Source of the DNA: Thermococcus sp. EP1
GTDB lineage: Archaea > Methanobacteriota_B > Thermococci > Thermococcales > Thermococcaceae
Assembly: GCF_001317345.1 (NCBI RefSeq)
Contig: NZ_JXCG01000007.1
Coordinates: 1 to 64,000 of the forward strand
DNA: 64,000 nt
Reading direction: 5' to 3'
In this document: piece after piece, positions 1 to 7,925 of the stretch
Layout of the letters: the number at the start of each line of letters is the position of its first letter
How positions within the stretch are numbered: the first letter of the stretch is position 1
Notes under the pieces: generated by a model
The model's input: only the letters and a program-made list of their open reading frames with translations
Told to the model about the DNA's origin: nothing
Databases searched by the model: none
Position numbers and translations under genes: made by a program

Positions 1-563
1 AAAACATGATCTTCGTTGAAGGATGCAAGAATCCAAAAGCGGTTACAATCCTCATCAGAGGAGGAACAGAACACGTCGTTGACGAAGTAGAAAGAGCCCT
101 TGAGGACGCAATAAAAGTCGTCAAGGACATCGTTGAAGACGGAAAGATTGTTGCTGGTGGCGGTGCAAGCGAAATTGAGCTTGCCATCAAGCTTGATGAA
201 TATGCTAAGGAAGTTGGTGGAAAAGAGCAACTTGCCATCGAGTCATTTGCTGACGCATTGAAGGTAATACCAAGGACACTTGCAGAGAATGCTGGACTTG
301 ATCCAGTTGATGTCCTAGTGAAGGTCACTGCAGCCCACAAAGAGAAAGGTCCAACAGTCGGTGTTGACGTCTTCGCTGGTGAACCAGCTGACATGATGGA
401 AAGAGGAGTCATTGAACCATTGAGAGTCAAGAAGCAGGCTATCAAGAGCGCAAGTGAAGCTGCAGTAATGATCCTTAGAATCGATGATGTTATAGCTGCA
501 AGCAAGCTTGAGAAAGAGAAAGAAGGCGGCAAAGGCATGGGTGAAGAGGAGACTGAATTCTGA
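1..563 (+). CDS. Thermosome (group II chaperonin) subunit, C-terminal part
   Basis: This is the last ~187 codons of a cytosolic ATP-dependent protein-folding chaperonin; the reading frame is open at the left edge and enters on codon position 3, so the start lies outside the window. Typical group II equatorial/intermediate sequence is visible: [17 protein letters not shown], then [14 protein letters not shown] and the [12 protein letters not shown] block. The end is a short Gly/Glu tail ([12 protein letters not shown]) rather than a long GGM repeat. An internal ATG at position 6 is not a start. Identity is secure; which paralog (alpha or beta) cannot be told from this part alone. Confidence 0.95.
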   Translation, partial: NMIFVEGCKNPKAVTILIRGGTEHVVDEVERALEDAIKVVKDIVEDGKIVAGGGASEIELAIKLDEYAKEVGGKEQLAIESFADALKVIPRTLAENAGLDPVDVLVKVTAAHKEKGPTVGVDVFAGEPADMMERGVIEPLRVKKQAIKSASEAAVMILRIDDVIAASKLEKEKEGGKGMGEEETEF

Positions 564-573
564 AGCTCTTTCT

Positions 574-1167
574 TTATTTCTTAAGTTTTTGAATTTCATC
601 TTCGAGTTTTCTGAGCTTTTCTTTGGCTCTCCTTAGTTGGAGATTTGCCATTGAAACTATTTTCGCAAGATAGTTTTCATCCACCCACAGTTCGCCATCT
701 CTGCCTAAAGGAACGTCCATTCTCTCGGTTGAACGAATCTCCACTACAAGCTTTTTGTGGCTTACGCTCTTGATATTTGAGTGCTTAAACCCACAGGCTA
801 TTGCGAGATTTAAGAGTTCAACAGCATCCTCCAAGGTCTTTGCTGAAACGTGGAGAATTGGGCTGTGGACCATAAACCATAACATTCCCCCGTCATGTTT
901 ATTTATGGCATCGAGCACTTCTTCGATTTTTACTTCACTATGCCACTTGCCAAGCCATATTGCATTGAGCTTGTCCCCCAAATCGGGCATTTGCATGATA
1001 CTTATCCTTCCTGAGCATGAGGACGTTGTGAAATAGTTTTCTAGAGAGTTTATTTTATTTAACAGGGATATTATGTCACTGTCTACTAATCCCTTTTCTA
1101 GGGCCTCATTTAGACTTTCTAAGGCTTTCTTTTTTTGAAGATCAAAATTTTTCTCATATAGAAACAT
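574..1167 (-). CDS. taw3: tRNA(Phe) wyosine-synthesis methyltransferase Taw3 (TYW3 family)
   Basis: A 197-aa protein of the TYW3/Taw3 family, which uses SAM to N4-methylate the wybutosine-type intermediate at G37 of tRNA(Phe). The family signature FTTSSCSGRISI lies near residue 47, followed by the HSPILHVSA region and a C-terminal coiled helix. No Shine-Dalgarno sequence precedes the ATG; on the minus strand a TTTAAAAG box sits about 22-26 bp upstream (around 1184-1193), so the transcript is probably leaderless. It is convergent with the thermosome gene, leaving only 10 bp between the two stops. Confidence 0.9.
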   Translation of the reverse strand: MFLYEKNFDLQKKKALESLNEALEKGLVDSDIISLLNKINSLENYFTTSSCSGRISIMQMPDLGDKLNAIWLGKWHSEVKIEEVLDAINKHDGGMLWFMVHSPILHVSAKTLEDAVELLNLAIACGFKHSNIKSVSHKKLVVEIRSTERMDVPLGRDGELWVDENYLAKIVSMANLQLRRAKEKLRKLEDEIQKLKK

Positions 1168-1388
1168 GGAGGAAAAATCAAAGAGAAAACTTTTAAATTT
1201 TATCTTTTTGGAAAGTCTTGCCTTTTAAAGCTTGGAACCCGTAATTTCAAAAATGTTCCTCTCTGCAACTTTCTAAAAAGTAAAGACAAAAAGCAAGTAA
1301 TGGAACTTTTTTGTTATTACTTTTTCTTTTGAAAGCTTCGCTCTTCAGAACGGGAGGAGATCAGGTTTGTATAAACCTTCTGAAAGTC

Positions 1389-1745
1389 TCATCTTTCTGG
1401 GATGGAGAGATACTGCCTTACTCTTCGTTCAAACTCTCCAAAATTAGGAACTCCTATGAACTCAACCTTGTTGTTTACTAGTATAGTTGGAGTTCCCATT
1501 ATATTGTGTTCCATGGCTTTTCTCTGGCCCTCTGGAGTGGCAACACTAACTTCTTTTGCTAGAACTCCGTCATACTTCTTTGCTATTTCTTGGGCCATTG
1601 CCCATGCTATTGGACAATAGGGGCAACCTGGGGAAGTTATGACTTCTATAATGACTTTTGGTTTCTTTTGTTTAACCTCTATCATTCCGGCTTTTTTCAT
1701 GAGTTCTAACATCTTCTTTCTTCTGATCATTTCTAGCTCATCCAC
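1389..1745 (-). CDS. Thioredoxin/glutaredoxin-like protein with CPYC motif
   Basis: A small (118 aa) thioredoxin-fold protein. An N-terminal charged helix (residues 1-28) precedes a beta strand and the redox motif SPGCPYCP (Cys41/Cys44); the cis-Pro loop is seen as MGTPTILVNN. The CPYC pair resembles glutaredoxins and the C-terminal half of protein disulfide oxidoreductases. I place the start at a GTG three codons inside the longest frame because GAGGTGA then sits 5 nt upstream. It probably reduces or isomerises cytosolic disulfides; the partner is unknown. It stands alone, with an AT-rich spacer on each side. Confidence 0.8.
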   Translation of the reverse strand: MDELEMIRRKKMLELMKKAGMIEVKQKKPKVIIEVITSPGCPYCPIAWAMAQEIAKKYDGVLAKEVSVATPEGQRKAMEHNIMGTPTILVNNKVEFIGVPNFGEFERRVRQYLSIPER

Positions 1746-1938
1746 CCTTCTCACCTCGGAATAATTTCAAGTGAATAAATTTAAAAATGAATTTATGAAA
1801 AGAATTTCAACTTTTAGTTTTTGAGTAGAGAAATCCCAAGTAGAGCGTTCTACTATCAGCATAGGGTGGAAAAACGATTATCAAGATTTTAATCTTGTGA
1901 ATAAACTCTTATTCCTAAAGACACTGGCTCATAGTGCT

Positions 1939-2325
1939 CTATCCAAAAATATCTAAACAAATATTACACATAGCTGGATCAACTTCTGGATCAACTTTAG
2001 AGTGAAATGAACACACATATCCCTTTCCAAGCATTTTTAAGGCAATTTTCACGAGTTCTGAGTGAATGTAGTACTCATTGGGTCTCTCTTTTAGTATTCT
2101 ATCAGCAAGTTCCATTAATTCTTCGTCTATGTCTTTGAACTTTTCCACCTCTACTAAAGCACCTCTGTTCATTTTTATGTATCTAGAAACAGCGGATTGT
2201 GTAATATGGAGAAGCTCTGCTACTTGAACCTGGGTCAAGCCTTTTTTATATAAAATCTCCACTAATCTTCTCCTCAGGGAAGGATAAACATATTTCGCAG
2301 CAGCTTCAAAGGCATTTATTTTCAT
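1939..2325 (-). CDS. HTH transcriptional regulator (COG2522-like) with C-terminal Cys/His motif
   Basis: A 128-aa predicted DNA-binding protein. Residues about 25-52 form an XRE/Cro-like helix-turn-helix (LTQVQVAELLHITQSAVSRYIK). The C-terminus carries CSFHSKVDPEVDP followed by MCNIC, that is one Cys and one His plus a CxxC, which could bind a metal or an Fe-S cluster and act as the sensor. The gene is divergent from hcp. Its own promoter (TATATATT at 2350-2359 read on the minus strand) is followed by a degenerate copy (2336-2349) of the palindrome found before hcp and before the hemerythrin gene, so I infer it is an autoregulated local repressor. There is no SD; it is probably leaderless. 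Confidence 0.75.
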   Translation of the reverse strand: MKINAFEAAAKYVYPSLRRRLVEILYKKGLTQVQVAELLHITQSAVSRYIKMNRGALVEVEKFKDIDEELMELADRILKERPNEYYIHSELVKIALKMLGKGYVCSFHSKVDPEVDPAMCNICLDIFG

Positions 2326-2335
2326 AATTTTGTTT

Positions 2336-2349
2336 ATGACATTTGGAAT
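2336..2349. promoter_or_regulatory. Degenerate ATGACA-N2-TGTCAT operator before the HTH gene
   Basis: The sequence ATGACATTTGGAAT matches the hcp palindrome at 10 of 12 arm positions. It lies directly between the minus-strand TATA box (2350-2359) and the start codon at 2325, the position expected of a repressor site. Operator function is inferred. Confidence 0.45.
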
Positions 2350-2434
2350 ATATAAGGATTTTGGTCAAGTTATTATATAATCTTGTCTACCAAATGTTTG
2401 ATGAAGATAAATATTCTAGAGGATTACATTGTAA

Positions 2435-2448
2435 ATGACACATGTCAT
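2435..2448. promoter_or_regulatory. Palindrome ATGACA-CA-TGTCAT upstream of hcp
   Basis: Perfect 6-bp arms around a 2-bp centre. It lies in the 336-bp divergent region between the HTH regulator and hcp, about 190 bp before hcp, and may be an upstream auxiliary operator. Apart from these palindromes and AT-rich promoter sequence I see nothing else in 2326-2661. Confidence 0.55.
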
Positions 2449-2627
2449 GAAAACAGAATAAACTTAGAGGATACTTTGTGCAATATCTAGAACATGCATG
2501 TAACTAAAAGTTGCATAAAACTTAAAATATATACTAAAAATTAGAACATGTGGTTTATAAATATTCCTTTTTAGGTTAAGAAACCGCAAACTTTTTATGA
2601 ATGAAAGTTCATAGAACTACTGAATGA

Positions 2628-2643
2628 TATGACAAGTGTCATA
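2628..2643. promoter_or_regulatory. hcp-proximal operator TATGACA-AG-TGTCATA
   Basis: Perfect 7-bp arms with a 2-bp centre, ending 18 bp before the hcp start and just before the GGAGGTG ribosome binding site. A weak CTTTTTATG box lies at about 2591-2599. Binding here would cover the start of transcription, so repression is the simplest model. The same motif occurs at 4112-4125. Confidence 0.65.
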
Positions 2644-2661
2644 AATTTGGAGGTGGGATAA

Positions 2662-4032
2662 ATGGTAATAAAACTTCCCAAAGAGTATGAGATGTTATGT
2701 AATCAGTGTTCAATGAGTTTAACTGGTGGCTGTACAGTTCAGGGCGTGTGTGGAAAGGACCCCGATCTAAATTCATTACAAGAGGCCTTATTGTATGGAA
2801 TCAAAGGTACTTCGGCCTATTACTACCATGCTCTTGAGGTTGGTTACGACGATCCGAGAATAGGGCACTTCCTCGGAGAGGCTCTCTATTCAACGCTTAC
2901 TAACGTCAATTTCAACAAGAATCGTTTCCTTGAGCTTATCCTTGAGAATGGTAGGGTACATCTTGAGGCAATGAAGCTTTTAGACAAAGCCTATGTGGAG
3001 ACTTATGGAAGACCTGAACCAACTTGGGTTCCAACGGGAAGCTTTGAAGGGCATGGTATCCTCGTGACTGGTCACAGTTACCGAGCTCTATATGAGCTTC
3101 TGAGTCAAATAGAGGAAAAAGGCCTCGAAGATGAATTAAAGGTTTATACTCATGCTGAAATGTTCCCTGCTCATGCTTATCCTGAGCTTAAGAAATTCAA
3201 AAGCCTTGTTGCTAACTGGGGCGGGAGCTGGCTCTATCAGAAGAAAGAATTTGCTGAGTTCCCAGGAGTGATTCTCGGTACAAGTAACTGTGTGCAACAA
3301 CCAACTAAAGCTTATCAAGATAGAATGTTTACTACTGGAATAGCTGGCCTTGAGGGTGTTCCTCATATACAGGACTATAACTTTGAACCTCTGATTGAGA
3401 GGGCTCTTAAAACACCAAAGATGAAAAACATTGAGGGAGAAAATCTACTTACAGGTTTTCATCACACCAACGTACTTGCTCTTAAAGATAAACTAATTGA
3501 ACTCATAAATGAAGGTAAAATAAGGCATATTTTCGTCGTTGGTGGATGTGATACTCCTCATAAGGGAATGGGATACTATGAGAAACTCACTGAGCTGATC
3601 CCTAAGGATGCCCTTATACTCTCAGCTGCTTGTGGTAAGTTCCGTTACAATGCAAGAAATTATGGCACCATTGATGGAATTCCAAGGTTCCTTGACTTTG
3701 GACAGTGTAACAACGTTTATTCCATAATTGAAATAGCCGTTGCCCTTGCTAGTGAGCTTGGAATGGATGTAAATTCGCTTCCGGTTAGCATAGTGCTCAG
3801 CTGGATGGAGCAAAAGGCCATAGCCATACTATACTCCTTGCTCTACCTTGGAATAAAGGGTATTTATATAGGGCCAAAACCACCAGAGTTCATAACACCG
3901 AACGTCTTTGAAATCCTCAGAAAGCAATTTGACCTTAAACTTATCAGTGATCCAGAGAAAGATTTGCAAGCCATGCTTAATAAGGGAATAACAGTGGAGG
4001 AAAACACTCCACTCGCTGAAGAGCTTGATTAA
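2662..4032 (+). CDS. hcp: Hybrid cluster protein (Hcp, hydroxylamine/NO reductase family), short class III form
   Basis: An Fe-S enzyme of the Hcp family, known as hydroxylamine reductase and more recently as an NO-detoxifying reductase. The N-terminal cluster cysteines are in the arrangement CNQC...GGC...GVC (Cys13, 16, 24, 30). Hybrid-cluster ligands appear in GTSNCVQQP, VVGGCDTPH, LSAACGKFR and FGQCNNVYS. At 456 aa it lacks the extra helical segment of the ~550-aa bacterial class I proteins. The ATG has a strong GGAGGTG site. It is followed by a T-rich terminator and then by a hemerythrin/PAS gene with the same operator, so the two are probably co-regulated. Confidence 0.95.
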   Translation: MVIKLPKEYEMLCNQCSMSLTGGCTVQGVCGKDPDLNSLQEALLYGIKGTSAYYYHALEVGYDDPRIGHFLGEALYSTLTNVNFNKNRFLELILENGRVHLEAMKLLDKAYVETYGRPEPTWVPTGSFEGHGILVTGHSYRALYELLSQIEEKGLEDELKVYTHAEMFPAHAYPELKKFKSLVANWGGSWLYQKKEFAEFPGVILGTSNCVQQPTKAYQDRMFTTGIAGLEGVPHIQDYNFEPLIERALKTPKMKNIEGENLLTGFHHTNVLALKDKLIELINEGKIRHIFVVGGCDTPHKGMGYYEKLTELIPKDALILSAACGKFRYNARNYGTIDGIPRFLDFGQCNNVYSIIEIAVALASELGMDVNSLPVSIVLSWMEQKAIAILYSLLYLGIKGIYIGPKPPEFITPNVFEILRKQFDLKLISDPEKDLQAMLNKGITVEENTPLAEELD

Positions 4033-4067
4033 CTTTTTCTAATTTTTTGTTTCTTGACTCTTTATTT
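4033..4067 (+). terminator. T-rich terminator after hcp
   Basis: Directly after the hcp stop there are runs of five, six and several shorter T tracts on the coding strand, typical of archaeal termination, before the separate promoter (TTTAAAAG near 4096) of the next gene. Confidence 0.55.
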
Positions 4068-4111
4068 CAAACCTCCCCTACAATGAGTAGAAAGGTTTAA
4101 AAGTAATGAGT

Positions 4112-4125
4112 ATGACATGTGTCAT
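4112..4125. promoter_or_regulatory. Operator ATGACA-TG-TGTCAT before the DUF438/hemerythrin gene
   Basis: Perfect 6-bp arms, located between a TATA-like TTTAAAAG (about 4096-4103) and the start at 4140. Same motif and same position relative to the promoter as at hcp and at the HTH gene. Confidence 0.65.
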
Positions 4126-4139
4126 GAAGGTGATATGTA

Positions 4140-5474
4140 ATGACAGAACTCCTGAACAACAGGGAATATAAAAAAGAAAAAATGAAAGAGCTTTTGAAGA
4201 AGATTCACAAAGGTGAGGATGTAGAGAAACTCAAGGAAGAGTTTAAAGATTTATTGAGAAGTATTTCACCATTAGAGATCCCTCTCATTGAGCAGGAGCT
4301 TGTTAAGGAAGGCATTTCTGCATATGAGATAGCTAAGATGTGTGATATTCACGTGGAGCTTTTTAGGGAAGCTGTCTCTGGAATCGGGGAAAAAGAGAGG
4401 GAACTTCCAAATGGCCATCCTTTGAGGACACTCTATGAAGAGAATAGGGAGATAACAAAAGATGCCGAGATGGTGAACTTATATGCATCAACGTTGGCGG
4501 CTACAAAGGATGAGAATATGAAAAAAGAGATTCTAGGGGTTCTGAAAGGACTTGCAAACCAATTAAGAGCCATCGGCTTTACCCACTACACCAGAGAAGA
4601 GATGCTGATATTCCCCTATTTGGAGAGACGAGGCATAACGGCAGTACCCACAGTTCTTTGGAGAAAGCACGATGAAAATAGAGTTATGATAAAACAGTTT
4701 GTTGAGCTCTTAAATAGGGTTGATGAAATGCAGTGGGAAGAGTTTGCAAATACAGTTAAAGAAAAGGCCCAAGAATTGTCAAGAGCAATTATAGACATGG
4801 TTTTCAGGGAAGATAATATCCTTTACCCAACTCTTAAGGCCCTCTTGAGTGAAGGAGAATGGAGGGCTATTAAAGAGCAGGAGAATATGATCGGTTACTA
4901 TAAAGTGAAGCCGGGTGATGAATGGAGGCCTAAAGAAAAGCCCCTTCAGCCATATGAGATTGATCCTACGTTAACAGCGGAGCAGATATTGGGCTTACCC
5001 AAAGAAATGCAAATGGTTCTTAGAGGTCAAAAACTTGAGGTTGATAGAACAGAGGTTAAGCGAAAGGGTGATCTCGAACTAGAAACCGGTTATCTAAGCA
5101 TAGAAGAGCTGAATGCAATATTTAAGCATTTACCAATTGACATAACTTTCGTGGATAAAGACGATAGGGTGAGATTTTTCTCCGGTGGAGAGAGGATATT
5201 CGCTAGGACTCCCTCGGTGATCGGAAGGCCAGTTCAACTCTGCCATCCACCGAAGAGTGTCCATATTGTGAACAGAATCCTCACAGCTTTTAAGGAAGGC
5301 GCGAAAAATAAAGCTGAGTTTTGGATTAAAATGGGGCCAAGGTATGTGTATATTCTCTACGTGCCAGTAAGAGACAAAAAGGGCAACTACCTTGGGACTT
5401 TGGAGATCACCATGGATATTAGTAGGTATAAAGAAATTGAAGGTGAAAGAAGGCTTCTTGATTGGGGTGATTGA
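4140..5474 (+). CDS. DUF438-hemerythrin-PAS protein (COG2461-like)
   Basis: A 444-aa soluble sensor or oxygen/NO-binding protein. An N-terminal DUF438 domain (about residues 15-80) is followed by a hemerythrin-like four-helix domain (about 90-245) with candidate di-iron ligands in GHPLRTLYEEN, HYTREEMLIFPYLE, WRKHDENR and FREDNILYP. A C-terminal PAS_10-type domain (about 315-440) contains the short motif LPIDITFVDKDD and ends in ISRYKEIEGE. It carries the hcp-type operator and overlaps no neighbour; a cupin gene follows 4 bp after the stop. Role in sensing or scavenging O2 or NO is inferred from domains and from pairing with hcp. Confidence 0.85.
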   Translation: MTELLNNREYKKEKMKELLKKIHKGEDVEKLKEEFKDLLRSISPLEIPLIEQELVKEGISAYEIAKMCDIHVELFREAVSGIGEKERELPNGHPLRTLYEENREITKDAEMVNLYASTLAATKDENMKKEILGVLKGLANQLRAIGFTHYTREEMLIFPYLERRGITAVPTVLWRKHDENRVMIKQFVELLNRVDEMQWEEFANTVKEKAQELSRAIIDMVFREDNILYPTLKALLSEGEWRAIKEQENMIGYYKVKPGDEWRPKEKPLQPYEIDPTLTAEQILGLPKEMQMVLRGQKLEVDRTEVKRKGDLELETGYLSIEELNAIFKHLPIDITFVDKDDRVRFFSGGERIFARTPSVIGRPVQLCHPPKSVHIVNRILTAFKEGAKNKAEFWIKMGPRYVYILYVPVRDKKGNYLGTLEITMDISRYKEIEGERRLLDWGD

Positions 5475-5478
5475 AGTG

Positions 5479-5787
5479 ATGGTTGTTAAAGCTGAAGAGG
5501 CTGAGAGGGTTGAAAACCCTCATGGGGTGGATGTTAGAGCTCTGTTGAGAAGGAAAAACGTTAAGGTAATGTTGGTGACATTAAACCCGAAAGAAGAGCT
5601 TAAAAGGCATACTACTCAAGTAGATGCTTTTATTTATATTTTAAAAGGAAATGCTCTTGTGGAGGTTGGAGAAGAAAAAGAAAATGTGAAGAAAGATACT
5701 TTGGTCTTTCTTCCAAAGGATGTTCCACACGCGGTTAAGAATGTGGGTGGTTTATCATTGAAGTTCTTAGTGATAAAACTTGGCTGA
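5479..5787 (+). CDS. Small cupin-domain protein
   Basis: A 102-aa single-domain cupin. Motif 1 is partly degenerate (HTTQVDAFIYILKGNALVEVG) and motif 2 is visible as LPKDVPHAVKN; metal ligands may be His and the acidic residues there. The longer frame reaching back into the preceding gene is not used: ATG at 5479 is preceded by GGTGA and begins 4 bp after the upstream stop, so it is translated with the hemerythrin/PAS gene. Substrate unknown. The stop codon TGA lies at the edge of a solitary IS605-type end motif. Confidence 0.8.
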   Translation: MVVKAEEAERVENPHGVDVRALLRRKNVKVMLVTLNPKEELKRHTTQVDAFIYILKGNALVEVGEEKENVKKDTLVFLPKDVPHAVKNVGGLSLKFLVIKLG

Positions 5788-5826
5788 CCTCCTCACCCTA
5801 AAGGCGAAGGCTTTCAGGTGAGTAAC
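5786..5826. repeat. Solitary IS605-type end hairpin (S1)
   Basis: The block GACCTCCTC followed by CCCTAAAGGCGAAGGCTT resembles the right end of the TnpB element at 12496-12530 (GACCTCCTC, CCCTGAAGGGCGAGG). No tnpB or tnpA remnant is next to it. It could be a leftover insertion-sequence end or a mobile mini-element; a terminator role is an alternative. Confidence 0.55.
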
Positions 5827-5866
5827 AGAGACATGGCTAGAAATTGAGATGATTGGGTTGATAGTT

Positions 5867-5911
5867 GGAATTGACTATTTTCTTTTTCAATTCCTACTGT
5901 TCACGGTAGGA
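5867..5911. other. Two overlapping hairpins before the M24 gene
   Basis: GGAATTGA (5867-5874) pairs with TCAATTCC (5887-5894), and TCCTAC (5892-5897) pairs with GTAGGA (5906-5911). The arms overlap by three bases, so the two stems are partly mutually exclusive. They lie about 70 bp before the next start. Meaning unknown. Confidence 0.35.
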
Positions 5912-5979
5912 GAAGAGATAGTCTTTGCTGGGTAATCTATATATCTTTTAACGTAGTTAAGATATAAGGGGTGTATACA

Positions 5980-7050
5980 GTGGAGAATATATTTAAAAAA
6001 CGAGTCGAGCGTTTTCAAGAACTCCTTAAAAGGGAGGAGATTGATGGTGCTGTCATAAGAACACTTTCAACTTTCGTTTACTTTACCGGTACAAAGTGGC
6101 TCAGACCTAGTCTTTTGATACCTGCCGAAGGCCAACCTATAGCCATTGTGGCTAAAGGAGAAGCAGAGCTTTTCAGAGAGAAAAGCTGGATTGAAAATAT
6201 TGTAGAGTTTCAAAAGACCGAAGAGCTGATGGCAAATGTCACAGTATGGATAAAGAAGAATGGCTTCTCAAGGATTGGAATGGAGTTTAGCGTTGAGAGG
6301 GATTCATACGTCTTATTTTTCGAATTGTTCAAAAAACTTAATCCCGAAGTGGAAATAATGGATGTCAGGGGCCTTTCTATGGAACTGAGAATGATAAAAG
6401 ATGATTGGGAACTTGAGAACATTAGAAAGGCAGGGAAAATAGCTGTAAAAGGCATGAAAGTAGCTGAGGAAGAGATAAAACCTGGAAAAAGTGAACTTCA
6501 GATAGCAGCAGAAATAACCAGAGAACTCATGCTCAACGGTAGCGAAGAGCCAAAGGTTTACGTGGCAGCAACTCCAAGAGCACACGCTGAGCCATTTAGA
6601 GATGTTAAGGTAGAAGAGGGAAGAATAGTATCAGTGGTTATAGGAGCAGACTGGAACCACTATTATGCTAACATCACCCGCTCATTTCCGGTGGGAGAGA
6701 TAAGCGAAAGAGGTAGAAAGGCAATAGATGCAATGGAAAATGCTTATAGGGCGAGTATTGAGCTCACAAAACCAGGGATTAAGTTCATTAAGGTTGAAAA
6801 AGAAATTGAAAGAATTTATCATGAGATGGGGCTTGAGAAGTACTACATAGTGGGATATACCCATGGCGTTGGATTGCTAATTGAAGAGGATCCCATAACC
6901 ACAATAGTGGTTCCCCATAGAGCAATGATAGCAAAAGAAGGAATGGTTCTAGCAATGGTTCATGCTCCCCTTATGATACCTGAAGGAGCAGTAAAAAAGG
7001 AGGACACTTTTATAATGGGCAAAAAATTGGAAAATGTGACGAAATACTAG
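5980..7050 (+). CDS. M24 (Xaa-Pro dipeptidase-like) family protein with lost metal ligands
   Basis: The fold is that of PepQ/Xaa-Pro peptidases: creatinase N-domain (residues ~10-130) and pita-bread domain (~140-355). Active-site comparison suggests it is not a normal dinuclear peptidase. Where PepQ has D-F-G-A and SDITR, this protein has VIGADW and ANITR, so both Asp ligands are gone; the His is kept in YTHGVG, the first Glu region reads AMVHAPL, and only the last Glu is kept (KKEDT). Start GTG at 5980 is preferred over GTG at 5971 because AAGGGGTG precedes it by about 6 nt. Substrate unknown; possibly a binding or non-peptidase role. Confidence 0.75.
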   Translation: MENIFKKRVERFQELLKREEIDGAVIRTLSTFVYFTGTKWLRPSLLIPAEGQPIAIVAKGEAELFREKSWIENIVEFQKTEELMANVTVWIKKNGFSRIGMEFSVERDSYVLFFELFKKLNPEVEIMDVRGLSMELRMIKDDWELENIRKAGKIAVKGMKVAEEEIKPGKSELQIAAEITRELMLNGSEEPKVYVAATPRAHAEPFRDVKVEEGRIVSVVIGADWNHYYANITRSFPVGEISERGRKAIDAMENAYRASIELTKPGIKFIKVEKEIERIYHEMGLEKYYIVGYTHGVGLLIEEDPITTIVVPHRAMIAKEGMVLAMVHAPLMIPEGAVKKEDTFIMGKKLENVTKY

Positions 7051-7053
7051 AAG

Positions 7054-7869
7054 CTAGAACACTCCTGTTCCAATTCCACAGATCTTCGCAAATGGACATA
7101 TAGAACAGTCTTCAGTGTATGGTTCTAAAGGAGGTTCACCTTTGATGGCTTTTGTAATCTCCTTAGCTCTCTCCATATCTTCGTCATCACCCTCTAGGAC
7201 AAGAGTAACGCTTCCTTCTGCGCCCCCGGCTCCTCCAGAGGCTATGGGGATTGCATCAACGTTAGCTAGGATGTCATAGGCCTCCACTTCCGTAACTGGA
7301 ATGGCATGTGGGATTGGGACTAGTGCAGCATAGAGGCCTGTTCCCCAATCAAAAGAATAAATGCCTGTAAGTTTGGCACTAACCTCAACTGGTGTAGGAG
7401 TGAACTTCTCAAGGCTTATTGGGGTTATCGTGATGACTCCCTTTGTTATTGTCCATCCAAAGGTTTTTCCTATTGTTCCACCATCAGGAGCAGCTGCAAA
7501 AACAGCTACATTCCAGTTTTGGTCTATTGCATTTGCTCCTTTTATAAATACATCGTCTGGGCCCATCTCCTTTAGAGCCTCTAAGGGTTCACCTTCGTAT
7601 GGTTTTCCTTTGTAAAGAACAAGATGCTTTGGCCACGTCTTTTTTGCTGTTACACATGTTCTTCCTTTGCTTATGACTCCTACTGTCCACTTTTCTTTTT
7701 CGATTTTTTCCCCTAAAATTTCCTCTGCCACATATGCGGCAGTTGTACCAGTGGCAATATATACAAAACCGTTTTCAAGGGCATGTTGTACTTCTTCAAG
7801 TGCCACAATAGCTTTAGCAATCAAGCGTTTGCTTTCAGTGGGGGTAAGAGTAACAAGGGCTCTTTTCAT
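7054..7869 (-). CDS. Conserved protein of unknown function with C-terminal Cys cluster
   Basis: A 271-aa soluble protein I do not recognise. The N-terminal part has a Gly/Thr loop (YIATGTTAAYVAEEIL) reminiscent of RpiA/NagB-type sugar-phosphate binding loops, but this similarity is weak. The middle is rich in beta strands with GANAIDQNWNVAVF and SGGAGGAEGS loops. The C-terminus has CSICPFAKIC, three cysteines able to bind metal or an Fe-S cluster. Start chosen at the ATG with GAGGTG 6 nt before it (three codons inside the longest frame). It is the last gene of a leftward redox operon running from 10156. Confidence 0.6.
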   Translation of the reverse strand: MKRALVTLTPTESKRLIAKAIVALEEVQHALENGFVYIATGTTAAYVAEEILGEKIEKEKWTVGVISKGRTCVTAKKTWPKHLVLYKGKPYEGEPLEALKEMGPDDVFIKGANAIDQNWNVAVFAAAPDGGTIGKTFGWTITKGVITITPISLEKFTPTPVEVSAKLTGIYSFDWGTGLYAALVPIPHAIPVTEVEAYDILANVDAIPIASGGAGGAEGSVTLVLEGDDEDMERAKEITKAIKGEPPLEPYTEDCSICPFAKICGIGTGVF

Positions 7870-7925
7870 GAAAATCACCTCATTAAATTTTGTATCTTAA
7901 CCTTATTAAAATTGTGGAAAAGAAG

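Noticed and set aside
1168-1388. Possible small RNA or gene in the spacer between taw3 and the thioredoxin-like gene
   Set aside because: No C/D box set, convincing hairpin or frame with a site; only AT-rich promoter and T tracts.
2596-2613. TATGAA-N6-TTCATA inverted repeat before hcp
   Set aside because: Only 6-bp AT-rich arms with no second copy at related promoters; could be chance.
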